Assembly: GCA_964017125.1 (NCBI GenBank)
Contig: OZ024907.1
Location: forward strand, 23,619,250 to 23,683,249
Direction of reading: 5' to 3'
Length of the DNA stretch: 64,000 bases
Origin: Flabesymbios commensalis
Lineage: Eukaryota > Annelida > Polychaeta > Terebellida > Flabelligeridae
How positions within the stretch are numbered: position 1 is the stretch's first letter; every line of letters starts with the position of its first letter. The translations under genes were made by a program, and so were the position numbers. The notes below the pieces were generated by a model that was not told the DNA's origin, made no database searches, and saw nothing but the letters and a program-made list of their open reading frames with translations. Below are positions 1 through 13,671 of this stretch, piece after piece.

Positions 1-429
1 AGTCGTAGGCTAAATTAGACTGTTATGAGTATACCAGAGCCCAATACTCGAACCATGCTCACCACATTGACGTTCACTGCCATGCGCGACATTCGCTGAC
101 ATTTTGGTCCATGCATGCTTACTCCTACGACTTCTACTGCTGAGAGTTTATCTGACTGACTTGCCAAATCATATTGAAGGAATCGCAGCCGATCTGTAGC
201 AAGATCAACTGAGAGAGACGTATTTCCTTCATTCGAAAATGGCAGCAGGGTTCCCATAAGAGTCTGTAATCCGTTACTTTATTGGTTCCTCTTTTCGTTT
301 GTTCTTTCTCCCTTCATTTCTTCCTCCCATGCGCTGCCCGAAACTATCCCAGCCAGCTGTAGAATGTTGAAACTGGCCAGGTTCCAAGCTATGTTATACC
401 ACGTACAGTCATGTTTCGTGCCTCCTGAG

Positions 430-800
430 TTGCTGGTCATCCTCCCGAGGCAATAATAATCATGTTGGTTAGCTAATGAAAAGCTGAGGTTCCAACTTAT
501 TCATTTTACGTACCTCATGAGGTGACGACACTTCTCCTGAGGTGATGACACTCCTCCTGAGGTGAGAATAATCCTGATAGCACCGTTTGCCAATAAAAAG
601 TTTAGCTCGCGCCAATTAAGCTGATTGCCTAGCTTAATCATTGTTCGTACCTCTGAGATGATGACACTCCTCCTGAAGTACTTATCCTGAAGCAACAGCT
701 CGCCAATGAAAAATCCTGGCAACCAAGCCAGTGAAAAATCCTTGGACTGCGAGTCCAATAAAAAGTCCACGGATTTAACAATCTAACCCATTCCAGATTC
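430..800. repeat. Degenerate short repeats with CTCCTGAGGTGATGACACT
   Basis: The words CTCCTGAGGTGATGACACT and GTACCTC recur several times between 500 and 680. The stretch may be leader sequence of the neighbouring LTR-like fossil. No coding similarity was seen. Confidence 0.4.
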
Positions 801-1053
801 ACCAACATCGTTAGGTTTTATAACGGGCTTGTTGACAACAAACTCTTGTGCTGGGTCTCATGGTCAAGATCATCTTCTCACCTCTTTATTGATACACTTA
901 CATCATGATCATAACATGCTCACAGACACTAGTCAGTCCTTACTCTATAGTGGTTCGCGCATCTCTCCCAGAGCTCTCTCGCTCTTTGTCTCTGGCTGGC
1001 TCTATGTTATAAATTCTGCGCCTGCGCACTGGCAGACTTCTCCGAGTATAACA
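800..1053 (-). mobile_element. Possible solo LTR or LTR fragment (fossil)
   Basis: Read on the minus strand the segment opens with TGTTATACTCGG, has a TATAAATT box, a later AATAAA, and ends near CAACAAGCCCGTTATA, an end style seen in Ty3/gypsy LTRs. No second LTR and no coding domains were found nearby. Old and broken; the family is a guess. Confidence 0.3.
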
Positions 1054-1483
1054 TAGAATAACTGTGCCATTCTCTAGCCGTGTTCACACAAGTAACTCAG
1101 CTAACAAGGAACTTTGAGCCAATGCTAGACTAATATTGCTCCGACTTCGCAGACAGTGGGCCAACCCCAAAACAGCATTCTTTGGTCTAGCTGCTCACAA
1201 TCATCTCTGCCACGATTTTACCTCTAAAGGGGGGGTCTCAGAGATACGTTTGCATGACCACTATCGACCCTTTTGTTTGAATCTAATTACTACGCACACC
1301 TAGCTACTCAATGATATAATAAGGATTACATAATATCTGTATTATTAGTGGGAAGACCTGTAGCTTCTGACGTCACGTTGTAGACCTTGTTCATGGCCTT
1401 CCAACCGTGCCCTGGATCCACAAATGTCTGTTTGTCAGAACATCCTCACTATCAATGATATAATGAGGCATGTTCGCACCTGT

Positions 1484-1556
1484 CCTAGTGGCAACGCTGG
1501 CACAACGCCGGCCCAGTGCGCTCAACTCTGGCATTGCTGACCCAACGTTGGCCAAA
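1484..1556. repeat. Partial copy of the abundant GTTGGCC palindrome family
   Basis: Contains GGCCCAGTGCGC and CCCAACGTTGGCC in the same order as the full hairpins at 5.1, 15.6 and 55.6 kb. It stops where the LINE tail begins, so the LINE may have inserted into it. Confidence 0.45.
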
Positions 1557-3330
1557 CTTAGAAGATAAAGATAAGTTTTATTCCCAGTCGCAAAGTAAAA
1601 CATATAACATTAGCTCTAATCAGCTAGTCAAGCGACATGTAAAATTAACAATAAAAGATAACAATTAAAACAAGCAGGTTGGTTGGCAGGAAGTTAACAT
1701 GAAATGTAAAAACGTGAGTAAGAATTATATAGAAAAATACTTATAATGTATATGAGAATATAAATTAGCTGGTAAAAATTACATAATTACAAAAATTACA
1801 TAAAAGTAGATACAAGATTATATAAGAAAAACTGATGCTGTATATGAGAAAATTATATGATTAAAAGTTGTGTAAAACATTTCGCATTTATTGATAATTA
1901 AATAAATATATCACATGACTTTGTCAAGGGACCTACCTCTATTGTACTCTCAATCAAAGAGAAAAATAAGCTCGCAGGCCATCTCTAAAAGTTTTCAGGT
2001 CTCTGGTAATTCTCAATGCCTCTGGCAAAGAGTTCCAGATTGTTGGGGCCAAAAAGCAAAGGGAATTTGTTCCATGTCTTCATGAGAGGAATTTTCAGAA
2101 TTTCCCAAATTACGGGTGCGACAGCGTTTTTCAATCAGTTCCAGGAGGTATGTCGGTGATAAATCATTAAGAGTTTTAAAAGTCTGAATTGCGATGTTCA
2201 TTTGTCTCCCAACTTCCAGAGATGGCAGGCGAGCTTTATACAGGAGGGACTCATATGAGGCGGTATGGTTGGAATAAACACACTTTAGAGCCCTCTCCTG
2301 AATCTTTTCCATACATCGAGCATTTGGAGCAGTACAGTGATACCAGACGGCTGAACAGTATTAAAAGTGACTGAGGATGAACGCTCTGAAAAGAGCCAAT
2401 TTAGCCTTGCTGTCAAGATAAAAAGACAATTTTCTCAGAGCGCTCAGATGTCTGCCAGCTTTCTTACAAATTGCTTTTGTGTGTATCGAAAAACTCAAAT
2501 TTTCATCAATAGTAATGCTTAAAAGTTTTACTACTTTTTCAGGTTTAATTATACAGCCGTCTAGTATCACTGGAGAATCAACTTTACAATTCAAAAATAT
2601 CAGCTGAAATTTCTCAGGATTTGCTTGCATTAAGTTAACGAAAAACCACCATATAGCTTTTGCTGCCTCGGCTTCGAGGCATGATTTTACAATTTAAAAA
2701 TTTGGATGTGCAAAAAAGAGAGTGTTGTTATCTGCATAATTTGTCACGCGTGCTCGTTTAATAAAGTAGAAAATGTCATTTAGAAATACATTAAAGAAAA
2801 TTGGACCAAGAACTGAACCTTGTGGCACGCCCTTAATGGTGGTTTTCCATGAACTGTGCACGTTGCCTATCCGGACACGTTGCTCACGATCTGAGAGGTA
2901 TGATTTAATAATTTTGATCGACTGGACCTGAACAGCATTAGCTTTAAATTTTGCGATCAGACAGCTTTGCTAAGGTCCATTAATAAAGCACCAATTTTGT
3001 TATTCTTTAGAAGATCTTTACGCCAATTTTCAATAAGGGTGAGCAGCGTGTCCTGACAGCCATATAACCCTGTCTGAAGGCTGACAGGTGACAAGAGAAG
3101 ACGATGTTTAAAAAGGGAGTGATCTGGTGGGCAAGAACTTTTTCAAAAACTTTTGCCAAAATCGGTAAAATACTCACAGGTCGATAATTGTATTTATTTA
3201 ATTTGTCAGATTGTTTGTATACAGGGATCACCTCTGCTTTCTGTAGGATATTTGAGCTTAATACATAAATACAATGGTTTAATAATAATTGTTTTCCGTT
3301 ATGCATTGAGCTGATATAACACACTGCTCA
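1557..3330 (-). mobile_element. CR1/Jockey-like LINE, 5'-truncated and decayed
   Basis: On the minus strand the reverse transcriptase can be followed in pieces. The N-terminal palm is YNYRPVSILPILAKVFEKVL near 3140-3200, the central block GVPQGSVLGPIFFNVFLND near 2780-2840, and the catalytic box reads YADN instead of YADD. The thumb and C-terminal region lie at 2630-2010 (SFSIHTKAICKKAGRHLSAL; NDLSPTYLLELI). Frames break several times and the catalytic Asp is lost, so it is dead. The 3' UTR ends near 1560 in an ATAAAACTTATCTTTATCTT-like tail, typical of CR1-type elements. The first ORF and the endonuclease are missing. The exact clade is uncertain. Confidence 0.85.
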
Positions 3331-3339
3331 ACTCAAATA

Positions 3340-5060
3340 ATTCAACTGTATTCTGAAACTATTATTACTGTACTACAGGTCAATAGTTTACAACCTGATG
3401 ACATATAACACTTCATTGTCCCACACGTGGTGTGAACGGAATGTCACACCTATTATTTTTAAACACAGTGGCGCCTCTGATATATTCCTCTGATCGCGGG
3501 AATTGGCATAGGGCCTACTTATAAATTTAATTAACCCCAATTAAAATGCCAATGATTATTTAGTGTTTTTTTCTTGTGCATTAACAAATATAATTTTGCA
3601 TGTATAGTGCTCTACATAAAACAATATTATATAGGGCCTACTGTATTTTTTTGTATTACTATAAACAGAATAAATGAGAACAATCAATATGTATCAGAAT
3701 TAATGTTAATCAGCTCTCATTATATTCAAAGGCTTAAATCACCTCCCTCACCATAATGCCACCCCGCCATAATGCAAGTCCCAATGTTGGCGTTATATAG
3801 AGGTAGTACTGTAAATGGTTTATGGACCCCCCCCCCCCTTCTTTTTAACCTGGACCCCCTTTTCAAATTCCTGGGACCGCCTCTGATCTAGCTATCAATT
3901 CTTATTATTTGTGTGCTTAATTGAGGGTAATAGAGTCCAAATTATTGTAGTGATCACAGAAAATGTAACATCGGTCAGATTCAAACTTACGCGAAAGTTA
4001 TTTTTTACTCGGCGGGTACCTCACTTTAAACAGATTTTCTGGAAAAAAAACTACCAAGCAGAATTTTGTAAGAAATGGATTTTTGGATTCAGCACATGTT
4101 TTTACATTAGGAACAACATTTTAACCTTTTGGCACTTTTACACAAATAAATTCGACTTATCCCCTGGACTATATGAGGTTTATATGTGGGTCAGATATAG
4201 TCCAAGTTTGACGCAACCACACCGGTTGTAGGCCTATCGCACGAGTCCGTTATTATGGACTAGTGAGATAGGCCTACAGACTATCTGACCATAGGTGGGC
4301 CTACGGTACATTATGCAATGTGACATACTATTGAAGTTAGCCGCCAGCTTTAATGATGAAACTGATCAAAAAATATTTAGTTGTCAGGTGTCACTCACCG
4401 TTTATATGAATCCACTCACTGTAATGGTGCTGTTCAACTATCCAGGCTGTGGGTTGTTATTACAGGTAAATCGTGGTGAATACGAGTCACTTTGCATCTA
4501 AATAGACGCGTATGGGGGTATGACAGACAGTACATGTACTGATAAGTATAACGTAAACCCATGTAGCTCCATAAAGAAGACACCACTTCAATGTTTGATC
4601 AAAGAAAAAGTCAGCAACTCAATGTTGATCCATCGTCTACGACGAGAGTTACAGGCCAATGTTCAGCGATAAATGAAAGGATCACCCAGGCGTGTCAAAA
4701 CACGTGTATTTATACTATTATTCCAAAGAAATAATACAAAAAATACATCATTTTGTAACGTTGTACATTTTCTATCGTATTAATTAAATATTAATTTACT
4801 TTTACTGTATTTAAAATGGTAGCAATATTCGTGACCTTGAACGAAAAGAACGATATTTCCACTTTGAGCTACAAGGGTCGTTGGATATTTTGTGTAAGCA
4901 TTCAGGATTTGCTAGGATTAAAAACGTTCATAAAACTTTCCAAGATGTAAGTGATAAGATATAAGTGATATAAGATTTCCTATTCTACATCTTGATATAA
5001 ACAAAATTAAAGCTCTATAATATAATCGTGGTAGAAGACGTAGCCGACAAACCGTACACT
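3340..5060. other. Intergenic, no recognised feature
   Basis: AT-rich sequence with a poly-C run near 3827-3838. No convincing exons or terminal repeats. The open frames present are short and have no recognisable motifs. Confidence 0.5.
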
Positions 5061-5066
5061 GTATAT

Positions 5067-5172
5067 CCCATCGAACACGAGACATTGAACCAATGTTGGG
5101 TCAATGCTGGCCCGCCGTCTACGACGCCGGCCCAGCATTGAACCAGCATTGGTTTAATATCTCACGTATGTG
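5067..5172. mobile_element. Palindromic MITE, GTTGGCC family
   Basis: A hairpin about 100 bp long. Arm words CATTGAACCAATGTTGGGTC and AGCATTGAACCAGCATTGG face each other around CCGTCTACGACG. The left outer flank contains AACACGAGAC, as in other copies. Confidence 0.7.
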
Positions 5173-5439
5173 AAAGCACGTCAACGCTTCGTTATTATCT
5201 CTGTCCGCTGGACCTTAACCATGTTAACACGGCACTGCAAACCATTATATCTTCCACAGGTGAGATACCTTTCACAGTCTACACTACACGCTCACTCAAT
5301 GATTAATTAATAGTGGGTCAGGTCAGTGGACCGACATTAGAACATCATTTAGTGAACGTCTCATGTTTACTGGGATATGACATTGTCCACAATGACATCC
5401 TTTCAGTGAAGGAGAGAAGTATCCTTTAACAGTTTTCAC

Positions 5440-5677
5440 CCCTTTAACCGCCAAATTATTCGATCTGAATTTTCACCCACTTGAAGTTGTGTCTCGCTGA
5501 CGCGATCCACAACCTCAAGTGAGTGAAAATTATTCAGATTTGACAAAATGGAGGTGAACTCTTTTCAAATCTTGCAAGTTGATGTCACATTTTATCTTTA
5601 ACATATTTGAAATGTGGCACTTGATGTGATAATAAAAAAAGAAATTCCGAATATATGTGGCACTGGCGGTTAAAAGG
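5440..5677. mobile_element. TTAA-type MITE, CCCTTTAACCGCC family, copy 1
   Basis: Ends are CCCTTTAACCGCC and GGCGGTTAAAAGG, inverted. Inside is a second hairpin, CACTTGAAGTTGTGTCTCGC against CAACCTCAAGTGAGTG. The same element lies at 8321-8558 (reversed) and 9834-10078. TTAA-flanked MITEs are typically moved by piggyBac-type transposases. No coding capacity. Confidence 0.82.
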
Positions 5678-5689
5678 TTAGGACGTGAC

Positions 5690-6700
5690 GCTATTCATAC
5701 GACTCAGGTGTAATTCTTGCAAATGTCACCAACAGAAAACTCACACTTATCAATTTTACATTTGGTGAATTTATTACATCAATTAATTGTCCAGATATAT
5801 GATTATTAGATTTCATATTAATACATTAAATTTCTGTGACAAACAGTGTGAACTCTAATCGTTTCTAGTTAACTTGTATTTATTATAACAAAAAGTAATC
5901 ACAATATTATTCGTAGATTATTTTTGTTGATTTCATAAATTTGATACAAATCATAATAACTTGAAACATGCTAAACGTATCTACCATTGAATTAGATATA
6001 TGATCATTTATACCTATGTATTTTAACTACTACGGCGATAAATTAAGCATTCACACGCTGTGCTTACTGACGTAATTCTCAGCTTACATTGGGTTGAGAA
6101 AACGTGTTGATATGTGGTGATAACATAGCACAGCTGGTCATTACGTCATTTAATATATTACTACAGCTTTACTATGGGATGGGGTCAACCTTGCAAAAAT
6201 CTGAATGATTCTAGCTGGCATCAGTGAGTATATTTAGTTATTCAAGAAGGTAAGGTAAAGGAAAATGCATTATATTATTGTAAACTGGACTAATGACACA
6301 AAAGTACGACTCAACAATTTACATAATTTCCTTTGTATGAATTGATCGAAGTGTCATTAAAGGACGATATAACTTGCTGATCAAGACGTAATTAGAGCCC
6401 ATTTGAATTGGTGATGTTACTCACCACATTTAAACATGAACAAACTGTTGCAGCAGTAAGCCTACATGTGTATGGAATCTTTTTTTATATTATTATACAA
6501 CAAAGATCGCGTGGCGTGAGTGGGTTGTTAGGACATATCAATACAACACTCTTATACAGCAAGCTCACAGTTAGGGGGTAATAAGAAATAAAACAATTTT
6601 CACAACTCTGAATGATGTTTTTTACAAATCACCTGTCTGTTTAGACCAGGAACCTCAAGAGTCATACAGAAAATAAGTATGATGACCATTATCTGATTAC
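5690..6700. other. Intergenic, no recognised feature
   Basis: AT-rich, no exon-like frames, no clear terminal repeats. Lies downstream of the CRAL-TRIO gene. Confidence 0.5.
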
Positions 6701-6707
6701 GTTATAG

Positions 6708-6798
6708 CCCAGTAAACACGATGTGCCTAACCATAGCTGATTTAAGACGGTGGGCCAACATTACATCAGTATTGGTTCAATATGTCGTGCTTAGTGGG
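6708..6798. mobile_element. Palindromic MITE, GTTGGCC family
   Basis: Runs from CCCAGTAAACACGATGTG to CAATATGTCGTGCTTAGTGGG, the same outer ends as the 15.6 kb copy but more decayed. The inner loop carries GACGGTGGGCCAACATTACA. Confidence 0.6.
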
Positions 6799-7375
6799 AA
6801 GCAGTGATTTGTTATGAGTGTTAATGTTCAATACACTGATAACCATGACGAATACATACCGTATCCCGTATACGAGGTTTTACACTTTCCTGGCATATAT
6901 TAGTTCCGGCAGACCAAATTAGATATCTGTCAACAAGTAAGACATCTTATACCAACGCTAGGCTAGCGATGCGATTGATTATATATTTTTGAGCTTTTCA
7001 CACTCCCGCGTTCTGTAAAGAGACATCACAGCTGCGCCATCAATTGATTATCTCAAGAGTAACCAAATCTAAAAGATGGGTCAACTTGTAATCAAATTGA
7101 AGAACTTGTAGTTAATATTCAGCTTGGTGTTGCACTGTGGCTGCCATTTTAAGCATTCTTCTTTATGTGTTGCGTCTCATTTTATCAGTAAGCATCTAAA
7201 TCTACTGCAATGCAGAATAAAATGTATGCTTTTAAGCCTTAATCCGCTAAGTACGTCAATAGTCGTTTTCAGTCCGTTTTATCAGCCGTTTAAATCGCAG
7301 TTATTGGGAACGAAATATGTGTTTAAACATCAAGATTTGCAAATGTTTGGTCTAATATTAAACAAATATGGGTAA

Positions 7376-7440
7376 TTTTCACTCACGTGAATTAGTGTGT
7401 CGCGTCAGCGAGACACTACGTCAAGTGAGAGAAAATTAAA
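7376..7440. repeat. Hairpin relic of the CAAGTGAGTGAAAATT type
   Basis: TTTTCACTCACGTGAATTAG faces TACGTCAAGTGAGAGAAAAT around GTCGCGTCAGCGAGACAC. It is the core hairpin of the TTAA MITE family without its outer ends. Confidence 0.6.
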
Positions 7441-7538
7441 ATTATATAATTTCCCGGTTTAAGAGTTATTACACGTTATTATCCTGATTATCATAAGACG
7501 AGACCAGCTAGTCGACGAAATCCTTATAAATTTCAGAT

Positions 7539-7678
7539 TCAATCAATATTGAGTTTCCTAAAAGAGGCGTTCTCCACTTCCACCGGTTTCTTTTTTGTAT
7601 CAATGCCCCACTTGGGATCTGAGAGGTACTTGGCCCGTTCTCGAACTTCAGGGGTCTTAAACACAGCCTGCCATTTTT
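7539..7678 (-). CDS. CRAL-TRIO gene last coding exon, with stop
   Basis: Encodes EKWQAVFKTPEVRERAKYLS through SFRKLNID and the TGA stop at 7541-7539. It is the variable C-terminal tail outside the lipid pocket. Acceptor ATTTGCAG completes the phase-1 codon from exon 6 as Glu. The 3' UTR probably runs toward 7100; no clear poly(A) signal was picked. Confidence 0.88.
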
Positions 7679-10600
7679 CTGCAAATATAATACCAGACAC
7701 TATACATAATATTAGATTACATAACAAATTAGATGATTCTATTATAAATGTATATCCATGGTTGTGTCTATGCTATGATTTAGTTTCGACAATCATTATA
7801 GCTCAGTTAGAAAATATATCAGAAAATAATTGTAATGCACCCACAGTGTATTGTACTGTACATTCGTTCTATTACTATAATAAGGACATAATATTCAAAA
7901 GTGATGAAAACTATCTGTCGGATATATCAGAGTAAAGTTAACAATTATCGGTAGTTATCATTGTTATGACTACTTAATTATTTAAGTGTACAAAGCTGGT
8001 ATTATCTTACCTAACACGATAAGTTGCCCCAATGTTTATTTAATGTTGGGCCACCGTCAAGGATAGTGCACCAACATTAAATCAAGATTGGGTCAACGTC
8101 TGTGACGTGTATCAAAATGAATACGAGACGTTCAGGCGATATTGTTTTTTTGGTGGCACACCGTCTACGACGTCTACGTTTATGGACCAACCTCAAACTA
8201 ATAATGGATAGGTGTATCATGCATCATGCGGACATGATGTATGTTGCACCATTGTTAGTTCAATGTTGGCTCACCGTCGACGACGTTGGATCAGCACTAA
8301 GGCCACTTTGAATATTTGAACCCTTTAACCGCCGGTGCCGCATATATTCGGGTTTTCATTTTTTATTAGCACATTAAATACCACCTTTTAAACATGTTAA
8401 AGATAAAATGTGACATCAATCAGCAATATTTGAAAACAGTTGACCACCATTTTGTCAAATATGAATAATTTCCACTCACTTGAAGTTGTGAATCGCGTCA
8501 GCGAGACACAACTTCAAGTGGGTGAAAATTCAGATTAAATAATTTGGCGGTTAAAGGGTTAAATCAGAAACAACACAACTAAAATGTAATGAGGGTGACA
8601 TGAGGCTGCTCACCTGTGATTTCTCGTACAGAGCCGACTGTTGGTCCTGTATAATCATCTGGAAGGTACTCCTTGGGAATCATACTCTTGGGAAACAGCT
8701 TGTAAAGCTTTTCCAAGTTGGATCCAATCATATGCGTCTGGTAACGAAAATAGTCTACATGTATTATGCATGTATTAATATACAATCAAAACTATTTGGG
8801 CCTTTACCAGCGTTTACCAATAGTCTATACAATAAAATACATTTTCGTATTGCATGGATACATGCCCATGTGTTTGGTCCTGTGTATTCCTTGGCCTGAC
8901 CATGTGGTTTAGAATGTTAAGGACACCGTTTTTGTAGGCCTACGTTCATTATGTTAAATAAGCATAATTACGTAACTTGATATAAACTAAATGATTCTTA
9001 ACGCTCAAATTCATATGGCAAACGGATTCTAACGGTGTAGCCTACTTGGATACTTACTCGTGTTTTCATCTTTGCTGATAACAATGGCCTTATCAAAGTC
9101 ATCATCGCCTCGACCAGAGGTCCATGGTTGTACATGTAAAAACCCTTATAGCGAGCTGGGTAATTTTTCTGTGGATGAAAAAATAGGATTTTTTTCAAAA
9201 TAAATATAGGATCCCTAGATACATACAGCACGAAGATAAAATAGTATCAACAAGCATTGACCTCCTCAAAATCGGTAAAAATGGTTACGCTATGTCTTGA
9301 AGCATTATTCGGCCTATATAAAATATTTGGCAAAGTGGTGGGACTATAATACTTGTTCCGATTATTCACATAAACCCCGAGCATGTTAAGGCTCTGACCT
9401 AATAACTGTATTTTTTCAGGCACTTGAAATTGACATAGTTGAATTTGTTGTTTTTAGGTCGAAATATATTTGATTCTCGCAACTTTCAGGGCATATATGT
9501 AATTTTTAAAAGCTGGTGTCAGGTTTTAAACATGAAAAAACAATACTAAAGTCGACCATACTCGACGTCAGTGTTCTAAGGGTTAATATGCCTAGCCGAC
9601 ATGTATTCTGTTGGGACAAAATCAACAACATATATACGTAATACCTCATTCTTATTCTGTAGAGCATTGCTTGAATCACAAGGCACTAAATTATATAGTT
9701 GTAAAAAATATTTACATGCGTACAATGTGATTTTGAATATATGCCAATCCAGAAAATGAAAGGTTTATGTTTTCTTCAAATTGTCGTGGATGAAGGTGGT
9801 TGAATGTGGTGGAAGCACAAGCAAATAGCTTAACCCTTTAACCGCCAAATTATCCAATAAATTATTTGAATTTTCACCCACTTGAAGTTGTGTCTCGCTT
9901 ACGCGATCCACAACTTCAAGTGAGTGAAAATTATTCAGATTTGACAAAATAGAAGTCAACTCTTTTCAAATCTTGCTGGTTGATGTCACATTTTGTCTTT
10001 AACATATTTAAAATGTCGTAATTAATGTGCTCATAAATAATGAAAACCCGAATATATGCGACACCGGCGGTTAAAGGGTTAAACACGTGATTAACCCTTA
10101 CCACGCTGAAATATGGACGCCTTTATGTACAACTGGACCAACCCCAAAAAGGTCGTTTTGAGATAAATACAGTTAAAGTTCATGGTCTACTGTAAATTCA
10201 AGAAAACAATTGAGCAAAATATTGAGTTAAACTAACACGAGACATTCACATTTTCTATTCATGGAAAATACTCACATATTCAAATCCCTCCGGTTTCGAG
10301 CCTCGCTGCCTCAAATTAACTGTGGTCCAATTGTGCATAAATAAGAATAACCATTTTGATTTATGCGCAACTGGACCAACCTACATTTCTTGTAAATTAA
10401 ACAAATACAAATATATGTAGAGAATTTACAATAATAAGCACATTACAGACTCTCTACGTCTTCTGTAGATCTATTCTGAAGCTTCTATCATAATAATAGG
10501 TGTAACTTTCTATAGCTTCGGTGAAATCACGGGACTGCGAGGATGATGGGAAAAACAAAGGTGTGGATTGGTCCAGTTGTTCATAAATCAATTTCAAAAT

Positions 10601-13591
10601 TTTGATTTATGCGCAAGTGGACCAAGCCACAATTGTCTATTTAACAAATGTGTACAAAAAAACATCAATAAGCACAATGCAGATTGTGTACATCGTCTGT
10701 AGATCAAGCTGTGGAATGTCTTTAGTAAAATACGTGTAACTTGTATAGCTCACGTGAAATCACGGGGACTGTGAGGCTGATGGAAGAAATTAATGTGTGG
10801 GTTGGTCCAGTTGTGCATAAATCAATCTTAAGATTTTACATGTACTGATTTTTTCACCGCCACCAGGTGGCGTGATAGGTGTAATTTGGACTTGAGGTTA
10901 ATTTTTAAATAAAGGCTATATGCATAATGTCTATCACTTGGCACACATAACTCATTTTCGATTTTTGGGGGTTGGCTCAGTTGTGCATAAAGGCGTCCAT
11001 ATGTTGGCATAAACCATGGAAACCAAAGGTGTTTTTTCAATTTGAAATCATCATAAATGTCTTAGTTATGTCAAGGCGGGGGCCCTAGGTTAGTGGTTAG
11101 CACCGCTGCTTTTCACGCCACAGTTTGGGGTTCGGTTCCCGGTCTCGGCGGTTTGAAAAGAAACAAAAAATGTTTCTTCCCCATCCACGTGTGAAAGTCA
11201 GTATTGTGGGGAGCCTCCGTGACCGAGAGGTAGCGTGCTAGGCCTCAGACCGGCTGGGCTCGAATTTCGAATCCTGTGTCTGGAGGACAGTGTCATCTCA
11301 ATCATCTCACCATCCTCAGGAGGTTCTCCTGGCCCAGTTTAGCCTATATGTGCACAAAGGTGGCCTAAAGCCCGATTCATTTCATTTTTGTCTTAGTTAT
11401 GTCATTCCGCTTCATTTGAATATACACCTATGTTATGGGTCTACGGCCATCATAAATAGTTTTACTCTTTCAGCGCGGGGATCGACTTCAGACGTCAGAA
11501 CTCCAAAGTCGGTCCCCGCGCTGAAAGGGTTAACATTAACATAAAATTTGATTTTGGGGATCGACTTCAGACGTCAGAACTCTAAAGTCTGAAAGGGTTA
11601 ACATTAACATAAAATTTGATTTTGATTCAAATTCTAAAAATACGAGTAATTTTTGTTAACCTTAAGTTGTGGTTCGCGGTAGCGAGGCAAAACTTCACGT
11701 GGGTAATTTTTTTTTTATATAACTTTTGATATAACATTTATATAACATTTTTATATAACATTGTATATCGCTGTAAGCGTTGGCAGGCTACCCATCGCTA
11801 TCTCTCACTATACATATCCTTGGATATGAAAGGGTGTATCTGCCACTTTGTGAAGTGACAGATACTATACACCCTTTCATATCTAAGGAGACAACATGTT
11901 ATAGTCACTGATAACTACACACTCCTCACCTTCATCAGGTGTTTATTCGTCTATTATACCAAGGAATCTGATAATACTGTATATTAATGTCTCGCCAGCG
12001 TATACCTGAAAACGGTCAATAATTACATACCATCCAACATTTCATGCTTTTCTTGATGACATCCATAGAAAACATGTTCTGATGGAGTATTGAGTAGTTG
12101 GAGAAGTCGGACACGTAGACGAGACCATTAACCTGGATATTTTCATCTTGCAGCATGTGGAGCGCAAAAGCAAAGCAGCCCTTTAACACGTCGTCCGCAC
12201 CGTATCTTTTACCGTCTGTTTCCAGGGCACCTGGGCACAATTATCAATAATTATTGTTTCTTGTTGGTGTTTTCATTTGGAAGTCGAATTGTTAAAGCAA
12301 TGATCACTTGTAGATGAACGAACGCAGCCATGCAGCTATACAGTTATATTGTTACTAAGTAGATTAATCTACTAACGCTTAGGATCCCTGGGGTCCGTCC
12401 CATCCTAGGATTGCGATTATACTAACTTTCATTCATTTATATTAGCAAAGTTAGGAATAATCCTAACTTAAGTTAGGATTAATATTAACTTTTCTGATGT
12501 AAATGAAAGAAAGTTAATATAATCGCAATCTTAATATTGTTAGCGGAACATAATTTTATAAGGATCGATCCCATCATTAGAAAAGTTAAGATATTCTCAA
12601 TCTTAACCCTTAGAACACTGATGTCGACTACAGTAGACATTCATTCATTTTTACAAGCACCTGCATAAACAGTTTTTTCAAAGTAAAATATGCCTTCAAT
12701 CTTAAAACACTGATATATGCTGGGACTTAAATTTCGCAAATCACATAAATTTCAGTCACTTGCGGTAGCGAGACACAACTCCAAGTGACTGAAAATTTAA
12801 ATTGAATAACTCAGTGCTCTGGGGGTTAAGGTTTTTGGTGGGACGGGCACCAGGAGCCCATCCTAGTAATAAACATCTTAATATTCATCTCATCTCATTT
12901 CTCGTTTTAACAGTTAAGATTGATCTATATTTTTTTAAATGGAAAAGAGAAGAAGTTAAGATAAGACCAGTCTTAAGGCGTTAAGTGGGTCGTCATAAGA
13001 CTGTAAAGTATTTACCTTCTTGGACAAAGACGACTTTGCGGCCTTGAGGATCGTAACCAGGCAGAGGAACCATATACCTAGGCAACAAAAAAGGCTAAAC
13101 GGATATTTCGCACACGTATTTTTTATTTTTTTCTGAGAGATTTTGTGTATTGTAAAACATAATACATAGTTAATGCCGACAAAATATGTGAGGCATTCGG
13201 CGATCAAATTCTGAAAAAGGCCAGCATCATATATATATAACCTACATTTATATCTTTCTTGACAAGGGGAATACCCCTCTCTGCCTAACCACTTCTCTGA
13301 GGTTGATTATTTTTTCAGGTGAGATCCCAAAAATAAAAGAAATAACCAGTTACCTATTAATATTTATTATGTTTCTCCTGCCACTTACCCACATTCGAAA
13401 AAGGCCTGTAGTTTTGGGTCAGCAGTGTCACAATTATTATACCACTCCGGCGCCACATCTGACTTACACGTCAGATAGCCTGTTAACAATTCACGGGCTC
13501 TCAGCTGGCTGAACTTAGCTGTGCGCAGAAACATCAGTAGCCAGTTCGTATCTGAAAATTCAAGGAGCAAACAATTTCATACATAGATCAT

Positions 13592-13671
<80 letters not shown>

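Noticed and set aside
11085-11290. Functional tRNA genes
   Set aside because: The A and B boxes lie within a SINE with target duplications, and the acceptor stems do not pair.
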